A stretch of 64,000 nt of DNA, taken from Herbaspirillum sp. 3R11. Lineage in GTDB: Bacteria; Pseudomonadota; Gammaproteobacteria; Burkholderiales; Burkholderiaceae_D. How positions within the stretch are numbered: position 1 is the first letter of the stretch; each line of letters begins with the position of its first letter. A program made the translations under genes and the position numbers. The stretch lies in assembly GCF_004563925.1 (NCBI RefSeq), contig NZ_SPNJ01000003.1:707511-771510 (forward strand), written 5' to 3'. Shown here piece after piece: positions 48,871 through 57,688 of the stretch. Below the pieces are notes generated by a model, which did not search any database, was not told where the DNA came from, and was given only the letters and a program-made list of their open reading frames with translations.

Positions 48871-50064
48871 ATGAAACTCATCGATCCCATCACCAAATTC
48901 CACGCCGAGTTGCAAAAGATCCGGCGCGACATCCACGCTCACCCCGAACTGAGCTATGAAGAAGTACGCACCTCCGACGTCGTCGCGCAAAAGCTGACTG
49001 AATGGGGCATCCCGGTGGTACGCGGCATGGGCGTCACCGGCGTGGTCGGCATCATCAAGGGCGGCGACGGTGCGCGTGCGATCGGCCTGCGCGCCGACAT
49101 GGATGCATTGCCGATGCCGGAACTGAACACCTTCCCGCACGCGTCCAAAAATGCCGGCAAGATGCACGCCTGCGGTCACGACGGCCACACCACCATGCTG
49201 CTGGGCGCGGCGCACCACTTGTCGCAGCATCGCGATTTCAACGGCACCGTGTATGTGATTTTCCAGCCGGCCGAAGAAGGCGGCCGCGGCGCCGAGCGCA
49301 TGATCCAGGACGGCCTGTTTGAAAAATATCCGATGGACGCGGTGTTCGGCATGCACAACTGGCCGGGCATGAAAGTCGGCACCTTCGGCGTCACGCCGGG
49401 ACCGATGATGGCGTCGAGCAATGAGTTCGAAGTGATCGTCAAAGGCAAGGGTTCGCACGCGGCGCAACCGCACAAGGCCATCGACCCGGTGATGACGGCG
49501 GTGCAGATTGCACAGAGCTGGCAGACCATCGTCTCGCGCAACGCCAATCCCAACGATCCGGCGGTGCTGTCGATCACGCAGATCCACGCCGGCAGCGCCA
49601 CCAACGTCATTCCCGACAACGCCACCCTGATCGGCACCGTGCGCACCTTCAGCACACCGGTGCTGGACATGATCGAACGCCGCATGAAGGAAATCGCCGA
49701 ACATACCTGCGCCGCCTTCGATGCCGAAGTCGATTTCACCTTCAACCGCAACTACCCGCCGCTGATCAATCACGCCAGGGAAACCGCGTTCGCCGTCGAA
49801 GTCCTGCAAGGCATCGTCGGCGCCGACAATGTCAATGCCACGGTCGAGCCGACCATGGGCGCGGAAGATTTCGCCTTCATGCTGCAGCACAAACCCGGCT
49901 GCTATGTCTTCATCGGCAACGGCGAAGGCGGCCATCGCGACAGCGGCCACGGCCTCGGACCATGCAACCTGCACAACCCGAGCTACGACTTCAACGACGA
50001 TTTGCTGCCGCTCGGCGCGACCTATTGGGTGCGTCTGGCGGAGGCCTTCCTGAAGCCGCAATAA
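48871..50064 (+). CDS. M20D-family amidohydrolase (aminoacylase/hippurate hydrolase type)
   Basis: 397 residues, no signal peptide. The metal site matches the M20D group: MHACGHDGHT near residue 103 with the Cys ligand, QPAEEGGRG near 132, MHNWPG near 160, and the C-terminal His near residue 365 in FNDDLLPL's region. It should remove acyl groups from N-acyl amino acids in the cytoplasm. Divergent from a peptide-type ABC transporter, so it may process that transporter's cargo. AAGG lies upstream of the ATG. Confidence 0.92.
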   Translation: MKLIDPITKFHAELQKIRRDIHAHPELSYEEVRTSDVVAQKLTEWGIPVVRGMGVTGVVGIIKGGDGARAIGLRADMDALPMPELNTFPHASKNAGKMHACGHDGHTTMLLGAAHHLSQHRDFNGTVYVIFQPAEEGGRGAERMIQDGLFEKYPMDAVFGMHNWPGMKVGTFGVTPGPMMASSNEFEVIVKGKGSHAAQPHKAIDPVMTAVQIAQSWQTIVSRNANPNDPAVLSITQIHAGSATNVIPDNATLIGTVRTFSTPVLDMIERRMKEIAEHTCAAFDAEVDFTFNRNYPPLINHARETAFAVEVLQGIVGADNVNATVEPTMGAEDFAFMLQHKPGCYVFIGNGEGGHRDSGHGLGPCNLHNPSYDFNDDLLPLGATYWVRLAEAFLKPQ

Positions 50065-50081
50065 ACTCTCTTGATTGCATT

Positions 50082-50121
50082 AAAAACGGCGGGCCGTCAC
50101 AACATGGCGCCGCCGTTTTTT
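50082..50121. terminator. Terminator after the M20D gene
   Basis: AAAACGGCG and CGCCGTTTT arms around a loop, then TTTTTATTGCG. The tail resembles the terminators near 43.9 and 44.7 kb. It can serve the convergent hypothetical gene too. Confidence 0.85.
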
Positions 50122-50142
50122 ATTGCGAGCTTGCTTCGTGAC

Positions 50143-50619
50143 TTACTTGGTCAGAATCGCTACAGCCTGCTTGCCGTAGTTCACGATGTAACCACCGTTC
50201 TCCTGTTGCCAGGCGCGTGCGGTCGACTCGTCGGGAAACCAGTTCTGCTCGAAGTCGCCGAACTGGCCCTGCTCGAAGCGATAGCGATCCAGTACGGCCG
50301 TGTCGCAGCGATCAATCTCCTGCTTGCAGACGTCCCAGCCGGGGAATCCGAGTTCGCGCGCCAGCGTATGCAGGATATGTTTCAGCTGCAGGGTTTCACG
50401 CACGTTGTAGAGATCGGTGACGGCGAGCTCCGGCATGAGACCGGCGTCGATCACCCGGCGCAGCACCGGCAAGGCTTTGCTGGGTTGATCGGCGCGACCG
50501 TCGCGCACTAATCGCCGTGCGTGTCGACGCAGGAATTCGCTGTTGCAGCAGGGTTCGCCGGCAGCAGTACGCAATTCGGTGCGCAATTGTTTGAACAGGG
50601 GATGGGAGGTAGACCACAT
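50143..50619 (-). CDS. Hypothetical protein
   Basis: 158 residues, soluble, mixed charge. It has three Cys in PCCNS and WDVCKQEIDRCD, a helical N-terminal half, and a Tyr/Gly-rich C-terminal stretch (ENGGYIVNYGK). I recognise no domain. It is a single gene between two convergent or divergent neighbours. Codon use matches the genome, so it is probably a real resident gene. Confidence 0.7.
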   Translation of the reverse strand: MWSTSHPLFKQLRTELRTAAGEPCCNSEFLRRHARRLVRDGRADQPSKALPVLRRVIDAGLMPELAVTDLYNVRETLQLKHILHTLARELGFPGWDVCKQEIDRCDTAVLDRYRFEQGQFGDFEQNWFPDESTARAWQQENGGYIVNYGKQAVAILTK

Positions 50620-50866
50620 AACGTTCCTTTCATATTGACCGTTCTCGCTACGGTCATATCAAGGTTTCAACGTCAGGGCATATCCGAAAAGGAAGGTGCG
50701 CGTAACAATGAGCAGGTGCATCAGCTTTCGCGAGACCGGGCCCCCTGTCAGGCCCGGCGCCATTGTAGCGGCTTTCGCGCGGGGTCTGCAACCGCAAGCC
50801 GCAAACTATGTTCATCAGCTGTTGTTTCGGGCATCATCGCAAGACAAACCATAACAAGGAGAAACA

Positions 50867-51220
50867 ATGAAACTGCTCGCCGACATCCTGGTGGCGCTGA
50901 TCGCCGTGCTGCACGTCTGGATCCTGGTGCTGGAGATGTTCCTGTGGACCAAGCCGCTGGGGCTGAAGACTTTCCGCCAGTCGCGCGAAGCGGCCGAGGC
51001 GTCCAAGGTGCTGGCCGCCAACCAGGGCTTGTACAACGGCTTCCTGGCAGCCGGCCTGGCATGGGGACTGATCTCCGGCGACGGCGCGATCAAGCTGTTC
51101 TTTGTGGCATGCGTGCTGGTGGCGGGCATCTATGGCGGCCTCACCGCCAAGCGCTCGATCCTGTACGTGCAGGGATTGCCGGCCTTGCTGGCGTTGCTCG
51201 CGCTGCTGGCGGTGCGCTAG
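50867..51220 (+). CDS. DUF1304 membrane protein
   Basis: 117 residues with four predicted helices. EMFLWTKPLGLKTF in the first loop, ANQGLYNGFLAAGL in helix 2 and the GIYGGLTAKRSILYVQG segment are typical of DUF1304 proteins. Function unknown. AAGGAGA precedes the ATG. It ends two bases before the convergent DUF3047 gene's stop. Confidence 0.92.
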   Translation: MKLLADILVALIAVLHVWILVLEMFLWTKPLGLKTFRQSREAAEASKVLAANQGLYNGFLAAGLAWGLISGDGAIKLFFVACVLVAGIYGGLTAKRSILYVQGLPALLALLALLAVR

Positions 51221-51221
51221 T

Positions 51222-52046
51222 TCATTGCTGCGGTGACGCGGTCTGCCCGGCCACCGTGGCCTGGCGCAACAGGCGGATGTCGCCGTACCAGGCTTCCACT
51301 TTTTCCTCGGTGTTGTCGGTGTCGGTGAGCACGCCGACGCCGATCAACCGTCCCGGTTGTTCGCCGTAAACCTTCACGTAATCGTCGACGATGTTGCGCT
51401 GGTAGCTGACCCACTGGCCGACGTTGGCGGCGCCGCTCTCGGCCACCAGCATCTGGATGCGGCCGGTGCGCGTGTTGGCGATGACGGTCTCCTTGGGCGC
51501 CTTGTTTTCCCAGATGTACATCAGCGTGGCGTAGGGGAAGTCATGTCCCGACACCAGCTTGGCGGTGTCGAACAGGATGGTGTCCATGAAGGACAGCTTG
51601 TTCTTGTCGCCGTCGAAGGCCAGTACGATGCGCACTGGTGAATCTTCGGTATCGCGGAAACGATTGTCGGCGGTCTTGATCAGGGACGAGGTCTTCCAGC
51701 TCCAGGTCAGCCACGGTTGCTTGACCGGATCGATGTTGACCTGATGGCGCAGGCCCGACGAGGCCTTGTCGGCGAAGGCGCGCAATATCGTGCGGTCGCC
51801 GTCCTTGATCAGACTGTATTCCGTCTCCTTCTTCTTGCGCATGAAGATCAACGGCTCCCAGTCCTTCGGCAAACCTTCCGCCGGATTGCTCGAGAACAGC
51901 GCCAGCGCCTGGTCCAGCTTGACTTGCTTGGCGACCGGGTCGTGAACTTTTTGCGTGTTGGCGCAAGCGGCGAGAATGGCGACCGCGCCGGCCAGCATGG
52001 CCAGGCGCAGGGAAGACGGCAGCGACGATGTGACAACAGACTTCAT
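51222..52046 (-). CDS. DUF3047 lipoprotein
   Basis: 274 residues. A signal peptide ends in the lipobox ILAAC near residue 29, so it is probably anchored to a membrane on the periplasmic side. The body is a DUF3047 domain with SWKTSSLIK, VLAFDG and LMYIWENKAP. Function unknown. Downstream of a LysR gene on the same strand. Confidence 0.88.
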   Translation of the reverse strand: MKSVVTSSLPSSLRLAMLAGAVAILAACANTQKVHDPVAKQVKLDQALALFSSNPAEGLPKDWEPLIFMRKKKETEYSLIKDGDRTILRAFADKASSGLRHQVNIDPVKQPWLTWSWKTSSLIKTADNRFRDTEDSPVRIVLAFDGDKNKLSFMDTILFDTAKLVSGHDFPYATLMYIWENKAPKETVIANTRTGRIQMLVAESGAANVGQWVSYQRNIVDDYVKVYGEQPGRLIGVGVLTDTDNTEEKVEAWYGDIRLLRQATVAGQTASPQQ

Positions 52047-52091
52047 GGATTCTCTACAAGTGACGAAGATGGAAAGATGGCGGGCGGCCGT

Positions 52092-53075
52092 TCAGTTTTG
52101 CTGGCGCAGGATATTGATGAACATCTTGCCTATCGACGACAGGGTGGCGTTTTTGCGGGTGACGATACCATAGTGCTCGATGCGGGTCTTCAAATGCACG
52201 GGCAGGATGCACAGCATCTGCTTGGCCGCGAAGAAGTGCGCGATATCCAGCGGCATTACCGCGACCATGTTCGATTGCGCCAGCAAGGTGACCGTAACAA
52301 AGGGAGATGCCGTTTCGATAACATTGGCCGGCACCTTCATTCCCTCCAGCTTGAATTCGTGCTCGATCCAGATGCGCATCGGCATATTGCTTGAGTACAG
52401 GATCCACGACGAGGTCGACAATTCCTGCAGGCGCACCTTCTGCGCGGTCGCCAGGTGATGATCAAGCCCGGTGACGATGCACATCGGTTCGCCGCGCAGC
52501 ATTTCATAGTTGTACAGCTGCGGTTGCGAACTGACCGAGGAACGCCCCACCATCAGGTCGATGCGGCCCTGATCCAGCAACAACAACTGGCGCGCGCTGG
52601 TGTCTTCGGTGATTTCGATCGAGACTTCCGGCTGCACCTCGCGCAGGCGCGTCAGGGCGCGCGTCACCAGCGGCGCGGCGCCCATGATGGTGCCAATCGA
52701 CAATCTGCCGCCCTGCCCGGTCAGCATGCCTTGCAACTCGTCGCGCAGATTGCTGATATCGCTCTGGATCAGGCGCGCATAGCGGATCACGCAGCGGCCC
52801 AGCTCGGTGGCTTCGATGCCGCGCGTCGAACGGTCGAACAGCGTGACGCCCAGCGCCGACTCCATTTCATGCAGCGCCTTGGTGGCGGCCGGCTGCGTCA
52901 TGTGCATGACTTCGGCGGCCTTATGCAGCGAACCCTGCTCGTCGAGCGCCGTCAGCAAGGCTACCTGCTTGAAGCGCAGACGGCTGACGATGGCGCTCAC
53001 CGAAGGCAAAACCGCAGGCGTTTCCTGAGTTGCCTGCAGTTGGTTATCACCCGATGAATTAAGGTCATTAGACAT
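52092..53075 (-). CDS. LysR-family regulator (GbpR-like)
   Basis: 327 residues with an N-terminal tail of about 30 residues before the helix-turn-helix (QVALLTALDEQGSLHKAAEV, MTQPAATKALHEME). It resembles GbpR-type regulators that sit beside sugar uptake genes. It is divergent from the AraD1-led catabolic cluster and likely controls it; an inverted repeat at 53150-53175 is a candidate operator. Confidence 0.87.
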   Translation of the reverse strand: MSNDLNSSGDNQLQATQETPAVLPSVSAIVSRLRFKQVALLTALDEQGSLHKAAEVMHMTQPAATKALHEMESALGVTLFDRSTRGIEATELGRCVIRYARLIQSDISNLRDELQGMLTGQGGRLSIGTIMGAAPLVTRALTRLREVQPEVSIEITEDTSARQLLLLDQGRIDLMVGRSSVSSQPQLYNYEMLRGEPMCIVTGLDHHLATAQKVRLQELSTSSWILYSSNMPMRIWIEHEFKLEGMKVPANVIETASPFVTVTLLAQSNMVAVMPLDIAHFFAAKQMLCILPVHLKTRIEHYGIVTRKNATLSSIGKMFINILRQQN

Positions 53076-53149
53076 CGTTGTGGAAGCCTCTTATATTTTG
53101 TGCAGCAAAAACATAATGCTAACGCATCCATACTCGTGAGGATGTGAAT

Positions 53150-53175
53150 AATTTCATGGAGACATTGGCGAAATT
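53150..53175. promoter_or_regulatory. Candidate LysR operator
   Basis: AATTTC (53150-53155) and GAAATT (53170-53175) separated by 14 bases, in the divergent region between the LysR gene and the AraD1-family gene. Confidence 0.35.
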
Positions 53176-53303
53176 AATCTGAGCGCGACTGCATACAGCA
53201 GCGGCGCGCGGTTGATTCGACCTGCCGGCGCCTATGCTGCGCCACAGCATCCGATGCGCGCGGCGCCATCGCCGGATGTCTCCATATCAACATCGGAGAC
53301 AAC

Positions 53304-54299
53304 GTGAGACTGATTCAATTCGAAGATCGCCAGGGTAGCCGCAAGGTCGGCATCGTGTGCGGCAAGGCCATCAACGTGGTTTCCCAGGTCAACACCATGC
53401 ATGAGCTGGCCCTGCTGGCGATTGCCGAAGGCAATTCGCTGGAGCGCCAGGCGCAACTGCTCAATAGCAATACCCAGGAAGATTACGCCGCCATCCTCAA
53501 GGAAAACCGCATCCTGGCGCCGCTGGATCATGCCGACCCGGCGCACTGCCTGGTGTCCGGCACCGGCCTGACCCATCTGGGCAGCGCCTCCACGCGCGAC
53601 AAGATGCACCAGAAACTGGACGACGACGAAAGCGCCATGACCGACACCATGCGCATGTTCAAGTGGGGTCTGGACGGCGGTCGTCCGGGTCGCGGCAAGG
53701 TCGGCGCGCAGCCGGAATGGTTCTACAAGGGCGACGGCGATATCGTGGTCAATCCGGGCGCAGCATTTCCGATGCCTGAGTTTGCCGAAGATGCCGGTGA
53801 AGAGCCCGAGCTGACCGGCCTGTACATCATCAGTGAAGACGGCCAGCCGCATCGCCTCGGCTTCGCCATCGGCAACGAATTTTCCGATCACGTGGTGGAG
53901 CGCAAGAATTACCTGTACCTGGCGCATTCGAAGCTGCGCTATTGCTCCTTCGGCCCCGAGCTGCTGGTCGGCGAATTGCCCGCCAACCTTGTCGGCATGA
54001 GCCGCATCCGCCGCGACGGCCGTGTGATCTGGGAGAAGGAATTCCTCTCCGGCCAGGACAATATGTGCCACGCCATCGAGAACCTGGAGTACCACCACTT
54101 CAAGTACAACCAGTTCCTGCGTCCGGGCGACATCCACGTGCATTTCTTCGGCACCGCGACGCTGTCGTTTGCCGACGGCGTACGTACCCAACTGGGCGAC
54201 ACGTTTGAAATCAGCTTGCCGGATTTCGGCGAGCCGTTGGTCAACGGCATTGCACGCGAGCAGTCGCGCATTGCTATCGACGGCATCAAAGTACTTTGA
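53304..54299 (+). CDS. AraD1/GguC-family protein (FAH superfamily)
   Basis: 331 residues from a GTG start with GGAGAC just before it. GguC/AraD1 proteins are found next to sugar-uptake genes such as chvE-gguAB and belong to the fumarylacetoacetase superfamily. VSGTGLTHLGSASTRDKM near residue 85 and IGNEFSDHVVERKNYL near residue 192 are recognisable. It probably acts on a 2-keto-3-deoxy sugar acid, by dehydration or hydrolysis; the exact reaction is not established here. It is the first gene of the cluster. Confidence 0.83.
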   Translation: MRLIQFEDRQGSRKVGIVCGKAINVVSQVNTMHELALLAIAEGNSLERQAQLLNSNTQEDYAAILKENRILAPLDHADPAHCLVSGTGLTHLGSASTRDKMHQKLDDDESAMTDTMRMFKWGLDGGRPGRGKVGAQPEWFYKGDGDIVVNPGAAFPMPEFAEDAGEEPELTGLYIISEDGQPHRLGFAIGNEFSDHVVERKNYLYLAHSKLRYCSFGPELLVGELPANLVGMSRIRRDGRVIWEKEFLSGQDNMCHAIENLEYHHFKYNQFLRPGDIHVHFFGTATLSFADGVRTQLGDTFEISLPDFGEPLVNGIAREQSRIAIDGIKVL

Positions 54300-54378
54300 T
54301 TTTTATTTAACAAGTTTCAGGAATCTAGTCGTTACCGAAAGAAAAGCGCCCATCAAGAGGCGATTGCCGATACGCTCA

Positions 54379-54446
54379 CCGGACCGGACACCGATCCGCA
54401 GCGCATCAATAATGAATTGTCCTGCGTAGCGGACCTCCCGGTCCGG
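54379..54446 (+). other. Structured RNA element upstream of ABC genes
   Basis: In the 329-base gap after the AraD1-family gene. A perfect nine-base outer stem (CCGGACCGG, 54379-54387, with CCGGTCCGG, 54438-54446) encloses an inner stem (TCCGC, 54395-54399, with GCGGA, 54429-54433) and a further CGCA/TGCG pairing. No T-run follows, so it is not a simple terminator. It may be a processing or stability element that separates the first gene from the transporter genes. Confidence 0.45.
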
Positions 54447-54472
54447 CCAGGCCTCAGCAAGGAGACCCAGCA

Positions 54473-54565
54473 ATGCCAACACACTTCCATCCGACGTGCG
54501 TCATGAAGACGTCTGCATCTTCTGTTCCATCTGTCCGTCCATCCATGCTTTGGATCGCTGCCTGA
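54473..54565 (+). CDS. Possible 30-residue leader ORF
   Basis: ATG 54473 with AAGGAG eight bases upstream, ending TGA at 54563-54565, 63 bases before the first permease. The peptide (MPTHFHPTCVMKTSASSVPS...) is Ser/Pro-rich and has no known relatives that I recognise. The good ribosome site is the main support. It may be a leader peptide or chance. Confidence 0.3.
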   Translation: MPTHFHPTCVMKTSASSVPSVRPSMLWIAA

Positions 54566-54628
54566 TTCGCCACCGGACTCTGCGGCTTCCCGGAATCAGC
54601 CGCCGTCCCGAAGACTTCTGGAGACTTC

Positions 54629-55312
54629 ATGCATTACACCTTTGATTTCATGAGCGTGTTCGTCAACTGGCCCCGTCTGCTCGAAGGCGCCTGGCTGACG
54701 GTACAGTTATCCGCGCTTTCCATCGTATTGGGCTTTGTGGTCGGCACGCTGTGCGCCATCGCCTTCAAGAGTAAGAGCTGGCTGCTGCAGGCACTGGTCA
54801 AGACCTATGTCGAGATCATCCGCAATACGCCGCTGCTGGTGCAGGTGTTCCTGGTCTATTTCGGCCTGGCGAGCATCGGCTTGCGCCTGACTGCGGAAAC
54901 CGCCGCCGTGATCGCGCTGACCGTCAACGTCGGCGCCTACACCGCAGAGATCATGCGCGCCGGCATCAACTCCATCCACCCCGGCCAGATCGAAGCGGCC
55001 GAATGCCTGGGCATGTCGAAGTTCCATGTCTACTGGCATGTGGTGTTGCTGCCCGCGGTCGAACGCGTCTATCCGTCGCTGACCAGCCAGTTCATCCTGC
55101 TGATGCTGGCATCGAGCATCACCTCGCAGATCTCTGCCGAAGAACTGACCGCCACCGCCAACCTGGTGCAGTCGGAAACCTTCCGCAGCTTTGAAGTGTA
55201 TGTGGTGATCGCCGTTGCCTACCTGGCCCTGTCCTTCCTGTTCCGCGCCGCGTTCTGGCTGATCGCGAAGACAGCGTTTGTGCGCAAGCGCCGACTCGGC
55301 ACCAATCTGTAA
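54629..55312 (+). CDS. ABC permease, polar amino acid family
   Basis: 227 residues with five helices. The coupling loop HPGQIEAAECLGMSKFHVYW lies near residue 117. TGGAGAC precedes the ATG. It forms an operon with a second permease, an ATPase and a binding protein in the middle of a sugar-acid catabolic cluster; see the binding protein for ligand clues. Confidence 0.9.
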   Translation: MHYTFDFMSVFVNWPRLLEGAWLTVQLSALSIVLGFVVGTLCAIAFKSKSWLLQALVKTYVEIIRNTPLLVQVFLVYFGLASIGLRLTAETAAVIALTVNVGAYTAEIMRAGINSIHPGQIEAAECLGMSKFHVYWHVVLLPAVERVYPSLTSQFILLMLASSITSQISAEELTATANLVQSETFRSFEVYVVIAVAYLALSFLFRAAFWLIAKTAFVRKRRLGTNL

Positions 55313-55321
55313 GGAGACCAC

Positions 55322-55972
55322 GTGACCTCATTTACCTTTTTACATGTCGAATACCTGCTGCAGGCAGCGGTCTGGACCATCGTCCTGTCGCTGGTGGCGT
55401 TCGCCTTCGGCGGCGTGGCCGGCTTCGTAATCGCGCTGTGGCGCGTCTCGCCCAACAAGACGCTGCGCGCCATCGCCAGCTGGTACATCCAGATCGTCCA
55501 GGGCATCCCGCTGCTGGTGCTCCTGTTCGTGGCCTACTTCGGCCTGGCGATTGCCGGCTTCAAGCTGTCGCCGCTGGTGGCTGCCGGAATTTCGTTTGCA
55601 ATCTATTGCGCGGCCTTCCTCGGCGAGATCTGGCGCGGCTGCATCGAAGCGGTGCCGAAGACACAGTGGGAAGCATCCGAATGCCTGGGCTTCAACCGCT
55701 TCGAACAATTGCAGAAAGTGATCCTGCCGCAGGCGTTCAAGATCGCCATCCCGCCGACCGTCGGCTTCATGGTGCAGATCGTCAAGAACACCTCGCTGGC
55801 ATCGGTGATCGGTTTCGTCGACCTGTCGCGCGCCGGCCAGATCATCAACAACTCGACTTTCCAGCCGTTCACCGTGTTCGGCTGCGTAGCCCTGATTTAT
55901 TTTTGTCTCTGCTATCCGCTGTCGGCGCTGAGCAAGCACTTTGAAAGGAAATTGAATGTCAGCAATCGTTAG
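55322..55972 (+). CDS. ABC permease, polar amino acid family
   Basis: 216 residues from GTG 55322, with AAGGAG at ideal spacing. The coupling loop is VPKTQWEASECLGFNRFEQL near residue 116. It pairs with the preceding permease, nine bases upstream. Its last 17 bases overlap the start of the ATPase gene. Confidence 0.9.
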   Translation: MTSFTFLHVEYLLQAAVWTIVLSLVAFAFGGVAGFVIALWRVSPNKTLRAIASWYIQIVQGIPLLVLLFVAYFGLAIAGFKLSPLVAAGISFAIYCAAFLGEIWRGCIEAVPKTQWEASECLGFNRFEQLQKVILPQAFKIAIPPTVGFMVQIVKNTSLASVIGFVDLSRAGQIINNSTFQPFTVFGCVALIYFCLCYPLSALSKHFERKLNVSNR

Positions 55973-56690
55973 CATCAACAATCTGCACAAGAGCTTCGGC
56001 ACGAACAAGGTGTTGAACGGCGTCTCTCTGGATGTGCAGAAGGGCCAGATGGTTGCGATCATCGGCCGCAGCGGATCGGGCAAGAGCACCTTGCTGCGTT
56101 GCCTCAACGGACTGGAGCGCATCGACTCGGGCGACATCAATGTCTGCGGCCATGACATCCATCATCCGGACAAGCTCAACCTGCGCGAACTGCGCAAGCA
56201 GGTCGGCATCGTGTTCCAGAGCTACAACCTGTTCCCGCACGTGACGGTGGAGCGCAACATCACGCTGGCGCTGACCACCATCAAGAAGATGGCGACAGCA
56301 GAAGCGAAAAAAATCGCGCACAATGTGCTGACGCTGGTCGGTCTGGAAGGTAAAAAGGAAGCCTATCCTGAGCAACTCTCCGGCGGCCAGGCGCAACGCG
56401 TGGCGATTGCCCGTTCGCTGGCGATGGCGCCGGAACTGATGCTGTTCGACGAAGTGACGTCGGCGCTCGATCCGGAACTGACCGGCGAAGTATTGAAGGT
56501 CATGGAAGACTTGTCCAAGCAGGGCATGACCATGGTGCTGGTCACGCATGAAATGGCATTCGCGCGCAAACTGGCCGACGTGCTGGTGTTCATGCATCAG
56601 GGAAAAGTCTGGGAAATGGGGCCTCCGGACGAGCTGTTCACCAATCCCAAGACCGCTGAACTGGCGAAGTTCGTCAGCAGCGAGTTGTAA
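55956..56690 (+). CDS. ABC ATPase, polar amino acid family
   Basis: 244 residues. Walker A GRSGSGKST near residue 34, signature LSGGQAQRVAIARSL near residue 140, Walker B LMLFDEVTSALDP (Val where Pro is usual), and switch His in VTHEMAF. AAAGGAAA precedes the ATG inside the permease gene. The binding protein gene follows 55 bases on. Confidence 0.92.
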   Translation: MSAIVSINNLHKSFGTNKVLNGVSLDVQKGQMVAIIGRSGSGKSTLLRCLNGLERIDSGDINVCGHDIHHPDKLNLRELRKQVGIVFQSYNLFPHVTVERNITLALTTIKKMATAEAKKIAHNVLTLVGLEGKKEAYPEQLSGGQAQRVAIARSLAMAPELMLFDEVTSALDPELTGEVLKVMEDLSKQGMTMVLVTHEMAFARKLADVLVFMHQGKVWEMGPPDELFTNPKTAELAKFVSSEL

Positions 56691-56745
56691 TTTGTAAGAT
56701 TTGCTTCACTACTTTGCAGTCAAAATCGATACCTCAGGAGACAAC

Positions 56746-57552
56746 ATGAAAACTTTATCCAGCTTCACCAAAAAAGCCGCCGCCGTCATGCTCGGCCTGG
56801 CCTGCTTCGCCCAGGTTGTCCACGCCGACACGCTGGCCGACATCAAGGCGCGCAAGAAAGTGCTGATCGCCGTCGACCTCGGTGCGCCCCCGTTCGGCAT
56901 GACCAACGCCAAGCTGGAACCACAAGGTTCGGACGTGGAAACAGCACGCGCGCTGGCCAAGGATCTGGGTGTGGAACTGGAAATCGTGCAAGTCACCGGC
57001 CCGAATCGCGTGCCTTTCCTGATGACCGGCAAGGCCGACATGGTCATCGCCACATTCAGCATCACGCCTGAGCGCGCCAAGGTCATCACCTTCACGCATC
57101 CGTACGGCGCCTCGCAATTCGTCGTCGCCGCACCGAAGGGCACCGCCATCAAGAGCCTGGCCGACCTGGCCGGCAAGCGTATCGCCGTCGTGCGCGGCAA
57201 CATGCAGGATTCCCTGCTGACGCCGCTGGCGCCAAAGGGCGCTACCATCGTGCGCTTTGACGATGATGCAACCGTCACCGCTGCGATCGTGTCGGGCCAG
57301 GTCGACGGTCTGTGCACACCGAATGCGCTGGCTGCAGCGATCGCTCGCCAGAACCCATCCAAGGGCCTGGAAACCAAGTTCGCGATCAAGGACATCCCTT
57401 ACGCCATCGGCATCCGCCAAAACGAACCTGAACTGCAAAAATGGCTGAACGCCTGGGTCGACACCAACACCAAGAACGGTCGTCTGGGCCAGATCTATCA
57501 GCAATGGGTCGGCACACCGATGCCTGACCTGGCGCAATTTGCAGCGAAGTAA
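56746..57552 (+). CDS. Periplasmic binding protein, polar amino acid family, altered ligand pocket
   Basis: 268 residues from ATG 56746 (AGGAGAC upstream). A signal peptide ends VVHADT near residue 27. The fold is the type II polar amino acid family. FSITPERAKVITF keeps the Arg that grips the ligand carboxylate. The segment GQVDGLCTPNALA has no acidic residue where relatives, including GltI in this window (FVMDD), have the Asp that binds the alpha-amino group. The ligand may therefore be a carboxylate without an amino group, such as a sugar acid. Ligand is inferred. Confidence 0.88.
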   Translation: MKTLSSFTKKAAAVMLGLACFAQVVHADTLADIKARKKVLIAVDLGAPPFGMTNAKLEPQGSDVETARALAKDLGVELEIVQVTGPNRVPFLMTGKADMVIATFSITPERAKVITFTHPYGASQFVVAAPKGTAIKSLADLAGKRIAVVRGNMQDSLLTPLAPKGATIVRFDDDATVTAAIVSGQVDGLCTPNALAAAIARQNPSKGLETKFAIKDIPYAIGIRQNEPELQKWLNAWVDTNTKNGRLGQIYQQWVGTPMPDLAQFAAK

Positions 57553-57688
57553 TTTGCAGTGAAGTAAGCACGCATCACGTGAGCAGCAACATGCACACTG
57601 CGGCCGGCGTCACGCATCAACGTACGCCGGCCAACCTGCATGACATTCTCTACGCTGCCGATATTTGCCGATTTTTACCGAGATCATC

